Shown in pieces: positions 1 through 13,800 of a stretch of DNA of 64,000 bases. Both the position numbers and the translations under genes were made by a program. Where the stretch lies: positions 1 through 64,000 of the forward strand of contig NZ_LIVZ01000019.1 of the NCBI RefSeq assembly GCF_001905845.1. Reading direction: 5' to 3'. The stretch comes from Streptomyces sp. TSRI0107 (GTDB lineage Bacteria; Actinomycetota; Actinomycetes; Streptomycetales; Streptomycetaceae). Each line of letters opens with the position of its first letter. Position 1 is the stretch's first letter. Below the pieces are notes generated by a model. It did not search any database. It was not told the DNA's origin and was given only the letters and a program-made list of their open reading frames with translations.

Positions 1-299
1 CTGGCACCGCGCCTCGCCGCGTTGTCGTCGGTCCCCGATGCGCCGCATCGGCTCCCTCCTCCGCCTTGCGATGCACGGCATCAGACGCCGCTCCCTGATC
101 CGGCCTGATCGACGAGACACCCCCTAGCGCCCGGCGGGCGAGCGGTGGGGCCGCGGCCCGGCGGCGTCGCGGTCGGCTCCGGCCGGCGTGGAGCCGGGAT
201 GGGGGCCGGCTCGTGGACTGATCCATTCCGGGGGTCCGGCCTTCCTCGGCGCCCTAAGCTGGGAAACGCGTTGGGGCGGACCGTTCGAGGGAGGCTGCG
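1..299. other. Leading non-coding stretch
   Basis: No convincing gene is seen here. The only clear signal is a purine-rich ribosome binding site (GAGGGAGG, about 286-293) in front of the ATG at 300. The open frames across this stretch are shadows of the glycosidase or lack a start with an RBS. Confidence 0.5.
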
Positions 300-2132
300 A
301 TGGGCGAGGCACCGAGTGACGGCACATCCGGGGGCTCGCGCTATCTGCCGATCGCCGAGCACGGGCTGATCGGCGATCTGCGCAGCGTCGCCCTGGTCGG
401 CACGGACGGCACGATCGACTGGTACTGCTGCGGCGCGTTCGACGCCCCGAGTGTCTTCGCGTCGATCCTGGACGCGGAGCGCGGCGGCTCCTTCCGGCTG
501 TCGGCGGCCGGGCCGGCGAAGACCAAGCAGTTCTACTTCCCCGACACCAACGTCCTGATCACCCGCTTCTTCACCGAGGACGGCGTGGGCGAGGTGCAGG
601 ACTTCATGCCGATCCGGGGCGAGTCGGTCGAGGCCGAGCGGCACCGGCTGATCCGGCGGGTGGTGTGTGTCCGGGGTTCGGTCGTGTTCCGGGTGCGGGT
701 GGCGCCGCGCTTCGACTTCGGCGCCCAGGAGCACACCCTGCGCATGGACGGCGACGTCGCGGTGTTCGAGTCGCCCGCGCTGTCGCTCGCGCTCACCGCG
801 ACCGTGCCCCTGGAGCCGGACGGCCCCGACGCGCAGGCGGAGTTCAAGCTGGCCGAGGGCGAGTCGGCGGTGTTCGCCCTGGACCAGGTCGGCGGCGACG
901 TGTCGCCACGCCGGTGTCCCCGGATGGAGGCGGAGGAGCAGTTCGACGCGACGGTGAAGTACTGGCGGCGCTGGCTGTCGCAGTCCCGGTACCGGGGCCG
1001 CTGGCGGGAGATGGTGCACCGCTCGGCGCTCACCCTGAAGCTGCTCACCTACGCGCCGACCGGCGCGATCGTCGCCGCCCCGACGACCAGCCTGCCCGAG
1101 CAGCCGGGCGGCGAGCGCAACTGGGACTACCGGTATGTGTGGGTGCGCGACGCCGCCTTCTGCGTGTACGCGCTGCTGCGGCTGGGCTTCACCAGCGAGG
1201 CCGAGGCGTTCATGAACTTCGTGACCCGGCACATCAGTCCGGGCGACGGCCACGCCTCCGGGCCGCTGCAGATCATGTACGGGATCGACGGCCGCACCGA
1301 TCTGACGGAGTGTGAACTCGGCCATCTGGAGGGGCACGAGGGCTCGGCCCCGGTCCGGGTCGGCAACGCGGCCGCCGAGCAGCTGCAGCTCGACATCTAC
1401 GGCGCGCTGATCGACTCCATCTATCTGTACGACAAGTGGGCGCGGCCCATCTCCAGCGCCCAGTGGGACGACGTGTGCGCCCTCGTCGACTGGGTGTGCG
1501 AGCACTGGGACCAGCCGGACGAGGGCATCTGGGAGACCCGGGGCGGGCGCAAGAACTTCCTGTACTCGCGGCTGATGTGCTGGGTGGCGATCGAGCGGGC
1601 CATCCGGATGGCCAACCGGCGTGGCCTGCCCGCCGATCTGCCGCGCTGGCAGGCCTGCCGGGACACCATCTACCGGCGGATCCACAGCCGCGGCTGGTCG
1701 GAGAAGCGGCAGGCGTTCACGCAGTACGAGGACGGCGAGGTGCTGGACGCGGCGGTGCTGATGATGCCGCTGACCAAGTTCATCGCGCCGACCGACCCGA
1801 AGTGGCTGTCCACGCTGGACGCGCTGACCGATGAACTGGTGTCGGACTCGCTGGTCTACCGCTACGACCCCGAGGCCAGCCCCGACGGGCTGCGCGGCGA
1901 CGAGGGCACGTTCTCGATCTGCTCGTACTGGTACGTCGAGGCGATGGTGCACGCCGGGCGGGTGGACGAGGCGCGGCTGGCGTTCGAGAAGATGCTCACG
2001 TACGCCAACCATCTGGGCCTGTACGCCGAGGAGATCAGTCACACCGGCGAGCAGCAGGGCAACTTCCCGCAGGCGTTCACCCATCTCGCCCTGATCAGTG
2101 CCGCGTTCAACCTGGACCGTGCCCTCGGCTGA
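300..2132 (+). CDS. Glycoside hydrolase family 15 protein (glucoamylase/trehalase-like)
   Basis: A 610-residue cytoplasmic protein with no signal peptide. It has the layout of actinobacterial GH15 enzymes: an N-terminal beta-rich domain (about 1-230) and an alpha/alpha-barrel (about 240-600). Seen in the sequence are the NWDYRYVWVRDAAF block, the DEGIWETRGG block that carries the general-acid Glu in this family, and the DEGTFSICSYWYVEAM block with the second catalytic Glu. Family members hydrolyse alpha-glucosidic bonds in malto-oligosaccharides or trehalose; the sequence alone does not settle which. The ATG at 300 follows a strong GGGAGG. The next gene starts 38 bp after its stop, so the two may be co-transcribed, though no shared function is evident. 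Confidence 0.88.
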   Translation: MGEAPSDGTSGGSRYLPIAEHGLIGDLRSVALVGTDGTIDWYCCGAFDAPSVFASILDAERGGSFRLSAAGPAKTKQFYFPDTNVLITRFFTEDGVGEVQDFMPIRGESVEAERHRLIRRVVCVRGSVVFRVRVAPRFDFGAQEHTLRMDGDVAVFESPALSLALTATVPLEPDGPDAQAEFKLAEGESAVFALDQVGGDVSPRRCPRMEAEEQFDATVKYWRRWLSQSRYRGRWREMVHRSALTLKLLTYAPTGAIVAAPTTSLPEQPGGERNWDYRYVWVRDAAFCVYALLRLGFTSEAEAFMNFVTRHISPGDGHASGPLQIMYGIDGRTDLTECELGHLEGHEGSAPVRVGNAAAEQLQLDIYGALIDSIYLYDKWARPISSAQWDDVCALVDWVCEHWDQPDEGIWETRGGRKNFLYSRLMCWVAIERAIRMANRRGLPADLPRWQACRDTIYRRIHSRGWSEKRQAFTQYEDGEVLDAAVLMMPLTKFIAPTDPKWLSTLDALTDELVSDSLVYRYDPEASPDGLRGDEGTFSICSYWYVEAMVHAGRVDEARLAFEKMLTYANHLGLYAEEISHTGEQQGNFPQAFTHLALISAAFNLDRALG

Positions 2133-2170
2133 TCCGCCCGCGTCCTTCCACGTCCTTCTGGAGAGTTCGT

Positions 2171-3706
2171 ATGACGAGCCTCGACGGCGTCCCGCGCCCC
2201 CGCACGGCCGGGCACGCCCCCGTGGTGCCCGCGTTGACGCTGACCGGGGTGCGGCTCGGTGCGGGCGGCCCGGCCGGGGCGCTGCGGATCGCGGGCGGCC
2301 GGATCGTCGCCGTCGCGGCGGACGCCGAGGACCTGGGGACCGGCGCCGGGGAGAGCGTCGTCGACCTGGCGGGGCGGGTGGTCCTGCCGGGGCTGGTGGA
2401 CGCCCATGTGCACGCGGCGCAGTGGGCGAGCGTGCGGCACCGGCTGGATCTGTCGCAGGCGGACTCGGCGAGCGCGGTCGCGCGGGCCGTACGGCGGCGG
2501 GCGGCCGAGGCGGCGGAACCGGAGGTGCTGATCGGGTACGGCTTCCGGGACGGGCTGTGGCCGGACGTGCCGCACCGGTCGCTGCTGGACGCGGTGTGCC
2601 CGGACCGGCCGGTCGCGCTGGTCAGCGCCGATCTGCACGCGGCCTGGCTGAACTCGGCGGGCCTCGCGCTGGTCGGGCGCGGCGGGCATCCGACGGGGGT
2701 GCTGCGCGAGCACGAGTGCTTCGCGGCGGTCGCCGCGCTGCCCGAGGTGCCCGTGGACGTCCTGGACCGCTGGGTCGCCGAGGCGTGCCGGGCGGCCGCC
2801 GCGCGCGGGGTCACCGGCCTGATCGACTTCCACTACGCGGACAACCTCGGCGACTGGGGCCGGCGCGCCGCCGCCGGGCCGCTCGCCGTGCGGGTGGACG
2901 CGGCGGTCTACCCGGAGCACCTGGACGCGGCGATCGGGCGCGGCCTGCGCACCGGCGACGTCCTGCCCGGTACCGGGGGTCTGCTGCGGATGGGCCCGCT
3001 GAAGCTGTTCACGGACGGCTCCCTCAACACGCGCACCGCGCTGTGCTGCGACCCGTACCCCGGGCTGGAGGGCACCGAGGAGGCGTACGGCATCGAGCAG
3101 ACGCCGTACGAGGAGCTGGTGCGGCTGATGCGGCGGGCCGCCGGGCACGGTGTCGAGCCGGCCGTGCACGCGATCGGCGACCGGGCGAACACCCTGGCGC
3201 TGGACGCCTTCGCGGCGGTCCGCTGCCGGGGGCGGATCGAGCACGCCCAGCTGCTGGCCGCCGCGGACGTGCCGCGCTTCGCGGAGCTGGGGGTGACGGC
3301 CGGGGTGCAGCCGGCGCACGCCCCGGACGACCGGGACGTGGCGGACCGGCACTGGGCCGGGCGCACCGGGCGGGCCTTCGCGTACGGCGATCTGCTGGCC
3401 GCCGGGGCGCGGCTGGAGTTCGGCTCGGACGCCCCGGTCTCCCCGCTGGACCCGTGGCTGGGCATCGCGGCGGCGGTCAGCCGAACCGGCGACGAGCGGC
3501 CCGCCTGGCATCCGGAGCAGCGGATCCCGCTGCGGGCGGCGCTGACCGCGGCGGCGCGGGGGCGGGCCCTGATCCGGGTCGGCGATCCGGCCGACCTGGT
3601 GGTGCTGGACACGGACCCGCTCACCGCGGACGCCGGCACCCTGCGGGAGATGCCCGTGCACGCCACCCTGCTGGGCGGCCGCTGGACGCACGGTCCGCTC
3701 GCCTGA
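2171..3706 (+). CDS. YtcJ-type metal-dependent amidohydrolase
   Basis: A 511-residue amidohydrolase-superfamily enzyme. The visible metal and catalytic landmarks are the HxH pair in DAHVHAAQ, the lysine in MGPLKLFTDGSL, histidines in AVHAIGDRAN and IEHAQ, and the late Asp in FGSDAPVSPLDPW. These match the Amidohydro_3/YtcJ group, which hydrolyses amide or ester bonds in small, mostly unknown substrates. ATG at 2171 follows GGAG. It is convergent with the siderophore hydroxylase gene, whose stop lies 26 bp beyond its own, so it marks the edge of the siderophore locus. I see no reason to include it in that pathway. Confidence 0.85.
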   Translation: MTSLDGVPRPRTAGHAPVVPALTLTGVRLGAGGPAGALRIAGGRIVAVAADAEDLGTGAGESVVDLAGRVVLPGLVDAHVHAAQWASVRHRLDLSQADSASAVARAVRRRAAEAAEPEVLIGYGFRDGLWPDVPHRSLLDAVCPDRPVALVSADLHAAWLNSAGLALVGRGGHPTGVLREHECFAAVAALPEVPVDVLDRWVAEACRAAAARGVTGLIDFHYADNLGDWGRRAAAGPLAVRVDAAVYPEHLDAAIGRGLRTGDVLPGTGGLLRMGPLKLFTDGSLNTRTALCCDPYPGLEGTEEAYGIEQTPYEELVRLMRRAAGHGVEPAVHAIGDRANTLALDAFAAVRCRGRIEHAQLLAAADVPRFAELGVTAGVQPAHAPDDRDVADRHWAGRTGRAFAYGDLLAAGARLEFGSDAPVSPLDPWLGIAAAVSRTGDERPAWHPEQRIPLRAALTAAARGRALIRVGDPADLVVLDTDPLTADAGTLREMPVHATLLGGRWTHGPLA

Positions 3707-3731
3707 CATCCCCCTTCCGCGTGCCTGCCCG

Positions 3732-5057
3732 TCAGAGGCCGGCCGCGCGTCGCGCCAGCAGGGAGCGGTGGATCTCGCCCGCGCGGATCGCCGTGGTGGA
3801 CAGCAGGGTCGAGGTGAGTCCGTGGGTGTGTTCGGTGCTGCCCTGGAGGTAGATGCCGGCGGCGACGTCGGGGGCGGTCTCCACCAGGTGGTCGCGGGTG
3901 ACGCGCAGGGCGTCGCCGTCGTCGCGGAGGCAGACCTTGGCGGCCTCGCCGAGCAGGGCGGCGGGGTCGCGCGGGCGGTAACCGGTGGCGTGCACGAGGA
4001 GGTCGGCTCGGAGGGTCCGCTGTTCGCCGGTGGGCAGGAACTCCACGCCGACTTCGAGCGAGCCGTCGGCGCGGGTGCTCACCTCGCGGATGCGGGAGAC
4101 GTTGAGGAAGCGCAGCCGCTCCCGGCCGGTGACCTTCTCCTGGTAGGCGGTGGCGTACAGGGACTCGATGAGGTCCATGTCGACGACCGAGTAGTTGGTG
4201 GAGCGGTGGTAGTCGAAGAGGGACTGCTTGACCTCGGCCGGGGCGGCGAAGTACACGTCCACCGCCTCGGGGTCGAAGATCCGGTTGGCGAACGGGCTGT
4301 CGTCGGCGGGGGTGTAGCCGTACTTGGCGAAGACCGCGCAGATCTCGGCGTCGGGGAAGGAGCGGTGCAGGTAGTCGACGGTCTCGGCGCCGCTCTGCCC
4401 GGCGCCCAGGACGATCGCGCGGCGCACGGGGGCCCGGGTGGCGGTGAGTTCGGCCACCCGGGGCAGTAACTGGCTGTTGTGCCAGACGCGTTCGGTGAGG
4501 GTGACGCCGGGCGGCACATGGGGTTCGAGGCCGACGGCGACGCTGAGGTTGCGGGCGCGGCGGGTGACGGTTCCGCCGGCGGGATCACGGCAGACGACGT
4601 CGAAGGCGGTGACGGTCCCCGTCTCGTCGCGGACCGGTTCGATGGCGGTGACCTCGTGGTCGTAGGCCACCTGGTGGCGGACCCGGGCGGCGGCCCATTC
4701 GAAGTACTCGTGGAACTCCACGCGCAGCGGGAAGAGGGTCTTCTGGTTGAGGAAGTCGATCAGCCTGCCCTTCTCCCTCAGGAAACACAGGAAGCTGAAG
4801 TCGCTGGCCGGATCGCGCAGGGTGACGAGGTCTTTGAGGAACGACACCTGCATGGTGGCGTCGTCGATGAGCATGCCCCGGTGCCAGCCGAACCGCGGCT
4901 GGCGTTCCAGGAACAGGGAGTCGAGCCGGCGTTCCGCCGGAAGGCCCGCGTTGTGTTCCTCGATGGCGATGGCCAGTGCCAGATTCGACGGACCGAAACC
5001 TATTCCGAGGATGTCGTGGATGCTGTCCGAGTCCGATCCCTTGAGCGGTGATTTCAC
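3732..5057 (-). CDS. L-ornithine N5-monooxygenase for hydroxamate siderophore
   Basis: A 441-residue flavin N-monooxygenase of the SidA/PvdA/CchB family. It makes N5-hydroxy-L-ornithine from ornithine, NADPH and O2. Seen: the FAD-binding start GIGFGPSNLAL near residue 18, the NADPH motif VLGAGQSGAETVDYL in the middle, and the C-terminal ATGYRP motif. I chose the GTG at 5057 because it starts just before conserved sequence and has GGGAGG upstream; the spacing is a little long at about 11 nt. It diverges from the formyltransferase gene across an 84-bp region holding an iron box. Together the two genes supply hydroxyornithine and formyl-hydroxyornithine to the NRPS. Confidence 0.93.
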   Translation of the reverse strand: MKSPLKGSDSDSIHDILGIGFGPSNLALAIAIEEHNAGLPAERRLDSLFLERQPRFGWHRGMLIDDATMQVSFLKDLVTLRDPASDFSFLCFLREKGRLIDFLNQKTLFPLRVEFHEYFEWAAARVRHQVAYDHEVTAIEPVRDETGTVTAFDVVCRDPAGGTVTRRARNLSVAVGLEPHVPPGVTLTERVWHNSQLLPRVAELTATRAPVRRAIVLGAGQSGAETVDYLHRSFPDAEICAVFAKYGYTPADDSPFANRIFDPEAVDVYFAAPAEVKQSLFDYHRSTNYSVVDMDLIESLYATAYQEKVTGRERLRFLNVSRIREVSTRADGSLEVGVEFLPTGEQRTLRADLLVHATGYRPRDPAALLGEAAKVCLRDDGDALRVTRDHLVETAPDVAAGIYLQGSTEHTHGLTSTLLSTTAIRAGEIHRSLLARRAAGL

Positions 5058-5093
5058 CGTGGCATCGCCTCCCTCAGGCAGGCACATGTTAGA

Positions 5094-5112
5094 TAAGGTA
5101 AGCCTTACCTTG
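5094..5112. promoter_or_regulatory. Iron box between hydroxylase and formyltransferase
   Basis: TAAGGTAAGCCTTACCTTG matches the actinobacterial DmdR/IdeR iron-box consensus (TWAGGTWAGSCTWACCTWA) at 18 of 19 positions. It sits in the 84-bp divergent promoter region, so Fe2+-bound repressor should silence both genes when iron is plentiful. Confidence 0.85.
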
Positions 5113-5141
5113 CAACGGAGCCGCCGAAGGGGAGCACCTTC

Positions 5142-6104
5142 ATGCGCGTCGTCATGTTCGGGTACCAGACCTGGGGTCACCGCACACTCCAGTCCCTGCT
5201 GGACTCCGACCACGAGGTCACCCTCGTGGTCACCCACCCCAGGAGCGATCACGCCTACGAGAAGATCTGGGACGACAACGTCGCCGAACTCGCCGAGAAG
5301 AACGACCTTCCCGTCCTGCTGCGCAACCGCCCCGACGACCCGGAGCTCCTGACCGCGCTGCGCGAGGCCCGCCCGGACATCATCGTCGCCAACAACTGGC
5401 GCACCTGGCTGCCGCCGGAGGTCTTCGACCTGCCCCCGCACGGCACCCTCAACATCCACGACTCGCTGCTGCCCGCCTACGCCGGCTTCTCGCCCCTCAT
5501 CTGGGCGCTCGTCAACGGCGAGGAACGGGTCGGCGTGACCGCGCACCGGATGAACGGCGAACTCGACGCCGGGGACATCCTGATCCAGCGCGCGGTGCCG
5601 GTCGGCCCCGCCGACACCGTGACCGACCTGTTCCACCGGACCGTCGGCCTGATCGCCCCGATCGTGCGCGAGTCGCTGGACCTCATCGCCTCCGGCAAGG
5701 ACGCGGGGCTGTGGCAGCCGCAGGACCGCAGCCGGGCGAGCTTCTTCCACAAGCGGTCCGCGCGGGACAGCCTGATCGACTGGAACTGGCCCGCCGAACG
5801 GCTGGAACGCCTGGTGCGCGCCCAGTCGGACCCGTACCCCAACGCGTACACCTTCCACCGCGGGCAGCGCCTGCGGATCGTCTCCGCGGCGGTCTCCGAA
5901 GGCCGTTACGGCGGCACTCCGGGCCGCGTCTTCATCCGCGAGGGGGACGGTGTGGTCGTCGTGGCGGGCGCGGACGCGCACACCGGCAGGCACCCCGGAC
6001 TGCTGATCCGGCGGGTGCGCACGGACGACGGCACGGAGTACGCCGCCACCGACTGGTTCCGGACGATGGGCGGCTATCTGACGAGCCAGCCCGACGAGCA
6101 CTGA
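5142..6104 (+). CDS. N5-hydroxyornithine formyltransferase
   Basis: A 320-residue formyltransferase like CchA of the coelichelin pathway. It transfers formyl from N10-formyl-tetrahydrofolate to N5-hydroxyornithine. The N-terminal Rossmann half is followed by the catalytic block NIHDSLLPAYAG (Asn, His and the SLLP loop) and the LDAGDI aspartate; a C-terminal OB-like half follows (about 205-310). ATG at 5142 is preceded by AAGGGGAG. It is driven from the shared iron box with the hydroxylase. One NRPS adenylation domain in this locus carries the formyl-hydroxyornithine code, which supports this assignment. Confidence 0.92.
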   Translation: MRVVMFGYQTWGHRTLQSLLDSDHEVTLVVTHPRSDHAYEKIWDDNVAELAEKNDLPVLLRNRPDDPELLTALREARPDIIVANNWRTWLPPEVFDLPPHGTLNIHDSLLPAYAGFSPLIWALVNGEERVGVTAHRMNGELDAGDILIQRAVPVGPADTVTDLFHRTVGLIAPIVRESLDLIASGKDAGLWQPQDRSRASFFHKRSARDSLIDWNWPAERLERLVRAQSDPYPNAYTFHRGQRLRIVSAAVSEGRYGGTPGRVFIREGDGVVVVAGADAHTGRHPGLLIRRVRTDDGTEYAATDWFRTMGGYLTSQPDEH

Positions 6105-6165
6105 TCGGCTGCTGATCGGTCGTCAATTTGTACGGTCGGCAACGCACTTGACCGCAATCCGTTGC

Positions 6166-6184
6166 TGAGGCAAGGCTTACCTTG
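6166..6184. promoter_or_regulatory. Iron box upstream of the binding lipoprotein
   Basis: TGAGGCAAGGCTTACCTTG fits the iron-box consensus at 16 of 19 positions. It lies 56 bp before the lipoprotein start, in the 135-bp gap after the formyltransferase. Confidence 0.7.
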
Positions 6185-6239
6185 CTTAACTGACGGCCGT
6201 ACACATCTGCCCGCACCTGGCGGAAAAGGGGCGTTGTAC

Positions 6240-7259
6240 ATGACGAGACCGTTCCTGAGGACCCTGATCGTCCTCTCCCTGGCCGCCGGACTGGCCGCCT
6301 GCGGTTCCGTGGAGGACGACGAGGAGGGCGGCGCGGCGCCGGGCGGGTCCGGGGCGGGGTCCTCCTCCGCCGCGTTCCCGGTGAGCATCAAGCACAAGTT
6401 CGGGACCACCGAGATCGAGCGGGCCCCGGAGCGGATCGTGGTGATCGGCGACGGCGGCACGGACGACGTGGACGCGCTGTACGCCCTCGGCGTCCACCCC
6501 GTCGCCATGTCCAAGGACGCCTTCGCCGCGGACGGGATCCACCCGTGGCTGAAGGACAAGGTGGACACCGAGCGGACCAAGCTGCTGGACACCATGAACG
6601 GCGTCGACTACGAGGAGGTCGCCGCCCTCCAGCCGGACCTGATCCTCGCCACCTCGGACTTCCAGCTGGACAAGAACTACGACAAGCTCGCCGCGGTGGC
6701 GCCCACCGTCGGCTTCGAGACGGAGTGGGGCCGGCAGACCTGGCAGGAACACGTGCAGGTGGTCGGCAAAGCCGTCGGCAGGGAGGAGAAGGCCGAGCAG
6801 GTCGTCGAGGACACCGAGGCCGCCATCGCCAAGGTGAAGGAGAAGCATCCGGCGCTGGCGGGCAGGACGTACAGCCTGTCCATCGGCAACACACCCGCCA
6901 AGATCTTCACCATCGCCTCCGAGGACGACTTCGCGGCCAAGCTGATGGGCGAGCTGGGCCTGCGTCTGACCCCGTCGGTGACGGACATCAAGACGGTCAG
7001 CGGCAGCCCCACCGGGGAGCTGTCGTTCGAGCAGCTCGACAAGCTCGACGCCGACCTGGTGATCATCGCCTTCACCACACCGGAGCTGAGGAAGGCGTTC
7101 GAGGCGAGCACGCTGGTGAAGAACATGGGCGCCGTGCGCGACGACCGTTACGTGGTCACCGACGTCTCGACCATCAGCCAGCTGCGCAGCCCGTCCGCGC
7201 TCGGCATCCCGTGGGCGCTGGACAACCTGGAGCCCGGTTTCGCCAAGCTGGACCGATAG
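6240..7259 (+). CDS. Iron-siderophore ABC transporter substrate-binding lipoprotein
   Basis: A 339-residue FepB/FhuD-type (periplasmic-binding-protein family 2) protein. The signal peptide ends in a LAAC lipobox, so it should be anchored outside the membrane. An acidic Gly/Ser-rich linker (about residues 22-45) precedes the binding domain, which has the helical-backbone layout of class III binding proteins (RIVVIGDGGTDDVDALYALG; EEVAALQPDLILATS). ATG at 6240 is chosen because the signal peptide starts there. It should deliver the ferric siderophore to the two FecCD permeases at 32.5-34.6 kb. It has its own iron box and ends at a strong bidirectional terminator. Confidence 0.9.
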   Translation: MTRPFLRTLIVLSLAAGLAACGSVEDDEEGGAAPGGSGAGSSSAAFPVSIKHKFGTTEIERAPERIVVIGDGGTDDVDALYALGVHPVAMSKDAFAADGIHPWLKDKVDTERTKLLDTMNGVDYEEVAALQPDLILATSDFQLDKNYDKLAAVAPTVGFETEWGRQTWQEHVQVVGKAVGREEKAEQVVEDTEAAIAKVKEKHPALAGRTYSLSIGNTPAKIFTIASEDDFAAKLMGELGLRLTPSVTDIKTVSGSPTGELSFEQLDKLDADLVIIAFTTPELRKAFEASTLVKNMGAVRDDRYVVTDVSTISQLRSPSALGIPWALDNLEPGFAKLDR

Positions 7260-7279
7260 CCGTCAACCCCAGGGGGGAG

Positions 7280-7320
7280 ACGGGGCGGCGGGGTGCTCGA
7301 CACGCACCCCGCCGCCCCGT
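7280..7320. terminator. Bidirectional terminator hairpin
   Basis: Perfect 17-bp arms ACGGGGCGGCGGGGTGC and GCACCCCGCCGCCCCGT enclose a 7-nt loop. The hairpin lies between the convergent binding-protein and NRPS genes. As is usual in high-GC actinobacteria there is no long T tract. Confidence 0.8.
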
Positions 7321-7331
7321 CGTGCACGGCC

Positions 7332-10826
<3,495 letters not shown>

Positions 10827-10845
10827 CGGTTCCTCCGCTTCTGCT

Positions 10846-13800
10846 TCAGAAGTCGTCGTGCTCGCCGGGGTGGGTGCCGAGGTCGTCGAAGGCGTGCGCG
10901 AAGTCGTCCAGGTCCTCCTGGGTCACCTCGACCAGGGGGAGGTCCGAGGGGGTGAGGCCGCCTCCGGGGGCCGTCCGTGCGTGCCGGACGAGTCCGGTCA
11001 GCGCCTGCCGCCAGGCCGTGAGCAGGCCGTCCGCCTCCCCTGTGGTGAGGAGGGCGGCGGGCCAGGCGGCCGAGACGTGCAGCCGGACGCCCGTCGGGTC
11101 CTCGACGGCCACGGCGTCGAGTTCGAGAGCAGCGGCCGCGCGGTCCGGGCGTATGCGCAGCATCGGCGCCTCCGGGGCCAGTTCCCAGGGTTCGCCCGAG
11201 ACGTCGGCGGAGGCGGTGAACCGGCCGAGGTAGTTGAAGGTCACCTGGGGCTGCGGCAGTTTCTCCAGGGCGGGCGCGGTGTCGGGGTTGAGGTGGCGCA
11301 GGAGGCCGTAGCCGAGGCCCTGGCCGGGGACGGCACGAAGTTGCTCCTTGACCCGTTTCAGGGCGGTGCCCGCGGCGGGGCCGCCGGTCAGGGCCTCGTC
11401 GAGGTCCAGCGGGCCGGGGTCGACGGCGACCGGGTGGTAGCCGGTGAACCAGCCCACCGTGGCCGACAGGTCCACGCCCTCGGCGATCTCCTCGGCCCGC
11501 CCGTGGCTCTCGACGCCGACGAGCAGGGAACGGCCCGCCAGGTCGCCGCGTTCCTCCCGCCGGGCGGCGACCGCCAGGGCGAGGGCGGTGAGCAGGACGT
11601 CGGGGACGTTGGCGTGATAGGCGGCGGGCACGGTGGTCAGCAGCGGGGCGGTGATCTCGTGCGGGAGCACCAGGGTGCTCTCCCGTACCGGACCGGCCGA
11701 GTCGGGGGTGTGGTCGAACAGAGGGCGCGCGCCCTCCAGCACGCCGGTCCACCAGGGCAGTTCACGCACCCGCTCGGGGCTTCGGGCCTCCTCGGCCAGC
11801 AGGCGGCTCCAGGTGCGGAAGGAGGTCCCGGCGGGGGCCGGCCGGGGCCGCTCCCCGGCCCTGACGGCCTGCCAGGCCTCGGCGAGGTCCGCGCCGACGA
11901 TCCGCCAGGAGACTCCGTCGACGGCCAGGTGGTCGGCGACGAGCAGGAGCCGCGCCCCGTCCGGCCACCAGACGGCCTGGAGCATCCGCCCTGCCGACGG
12001 GTCGAGGCGCCGGACCGCGTCCGCCAGCCGCGCGTCCCGCTCCCCCTCCGACAGCCCGGCCCGGCTCAGCAGCTCCCCGGCCCGTACGGTGCCCTCGCCG
12101 GGGACGACGAGCCGGTCCCCCACCCGCCGTGCCCGCAGCATGGCGTGCCGGTCCAGGACGGTCTGGAGTACGACGGTGAGATCGGCCTCCGTGAGGCCGG
12201 GCGGGGTCACCAGGAGGACCGCCTGGGCGAGGCGGCCCCGGTCGGCCGTCCAGCGCATGACCGGCGTCAGCTCCAGCTCGCCGACCGGATCGTCGGCGAC
12301 GACGGAGGCGGAGGCTGAGGCTGAGGCGGAGGTGCCGGGCGCGGGGGTGTCGGTCACGCTCGCGGCGAGTCCGGCGGGGGTGGGGGTCTGGAAGACCTGG
12401 CGCGGGCCGATCGGGATGCCCGCCTTGCGGGCCAGGGTGACCAGCCGGATGGAGACGATGCTGTCGCCGCCCAGCTCGAAGAAGTGGTCGTCCACGCCGA
12501 CGTGCCGCCGCCCGAGCACCGTCGCGAACAGTTCGCACAGCCGGCGCTCCCGGTCGTTCGCGGGTGCCCTGCCGGCGGCGGACCGCGGGGCCTCGGGGGC
12601 GGGGAGACGGGCGCGGTCCACCTTGCCGGAGGGCAGCAGCGGGAAGGCGTCGAGGGCGGTGAGGGTGGCGGGCACCATGTGGTCGGGCAGCCGTTCGCGC
12701 AGCCAGTCACGCAGGGCGGGCAGGGCGTCGGGGGGTGCCAGGCAGTAGCCGGTGAGCCGTTCGACGCCCGGGGCGTCCCGGCGGAGCGCCACGACCGCGC
12801 GGCGCACGGCGGGGTGCTGTTCGAGGACGGCCTCGATCTCCTCCAGCTCGACCCGCATGCCGCGGATCTTGACCTGGTGGTCGGCGCGGCCCAGGAACTC
12901 CAGGGTGCCGTCGCGCCGCCAGCGGGCCAGGTCGCCCGTGCGGTACAGCCGCTCCCCCGGCGGGCCGAACGGGTCGGCGACGAAGTGGTCGGCGGTGCGG
13001 CGCGGGTCGTTCACATAGCCGCGGCCCAGGTAGACGCCGCCCGCGTACAGCTCGCCGGGCACGCCGACCGGGGTGGGCCGGAGCCGGTCGTCGAGGACGT
13101 ACAGGCGGGTGTTGCCGTTGGGGCGGCCGATGGAGACGGCGCTGCGGATGGCGCCGGTGCGGTAGACGACGTGGCTGACGCCGATGGTGGCCTCGGCGGG
13201 ACCGTACCCGTGGTACATCACCGCCGGGCTGAGGGCGCGGAAGCGGGCGAACAGTTCCGGGGTGAGGACCTCGCCGCCGCACCACACGTGCTTGAGGGAG
13301 GCCGCGCGCCGGGCGAAGCCGTCCTGTTCCAGCAGCAGGTCGAGCATCGAGGACACCAGGTAGGTGAAGGTCACCCGGTGCCGTTCGACGGTGTCGAGCA
13401 GCTGGTCGACGTCGCGTTCGCCGCCGGGTTCGGCGACCACCACCCGGCCGCCGTTGACGAGGGGCAGGAAGATCTCGTTGACGGAGATGTCGAAGCCGAG
13501 CGGCGCCTTGAACAGGGCCGCGTCCCCGGTGCCGAAGCCGAGCAGTCCGCGCTGCCACAGCAGCCGGTGGGCGATGGCCCGGTGCCGGATCATCGCGCCC
13601 TTGGGGACGCCGGTGGAGCCGGAGGTGTGGATGACGTAGGCGAGCCCTTCGGGGTCGACGGCGACGTCCGGGCGGGCGGCGTCCGGCACGGGCCCGCTGA
13701 GGTCGACCTCGACGACGGGCGGACCGCCGTCGCCGAGGGCGTCGCCGGTGCGTCCGAGCACCGCGGTGAGGGCCGCGCCGCGGCACACCTCTGCGATCCG

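Noticed and set aside
81..2084. Long open frames on the strand opposite many genes (for example 81-2084, 12484-16287, 30813-36362)
   Set aside because: They lie wholly over well-supported genes, have Arg/Pro/Ala-biased shadow translations and no domains, as expected in high-GC DNA.
5057..5066. ATG at 5065 (minus strand) as start of the hydroxylase
   Set aside because: It is out of frame and meets a stop after three codons; the GTG at 5057 is in frame with the conserved protein.
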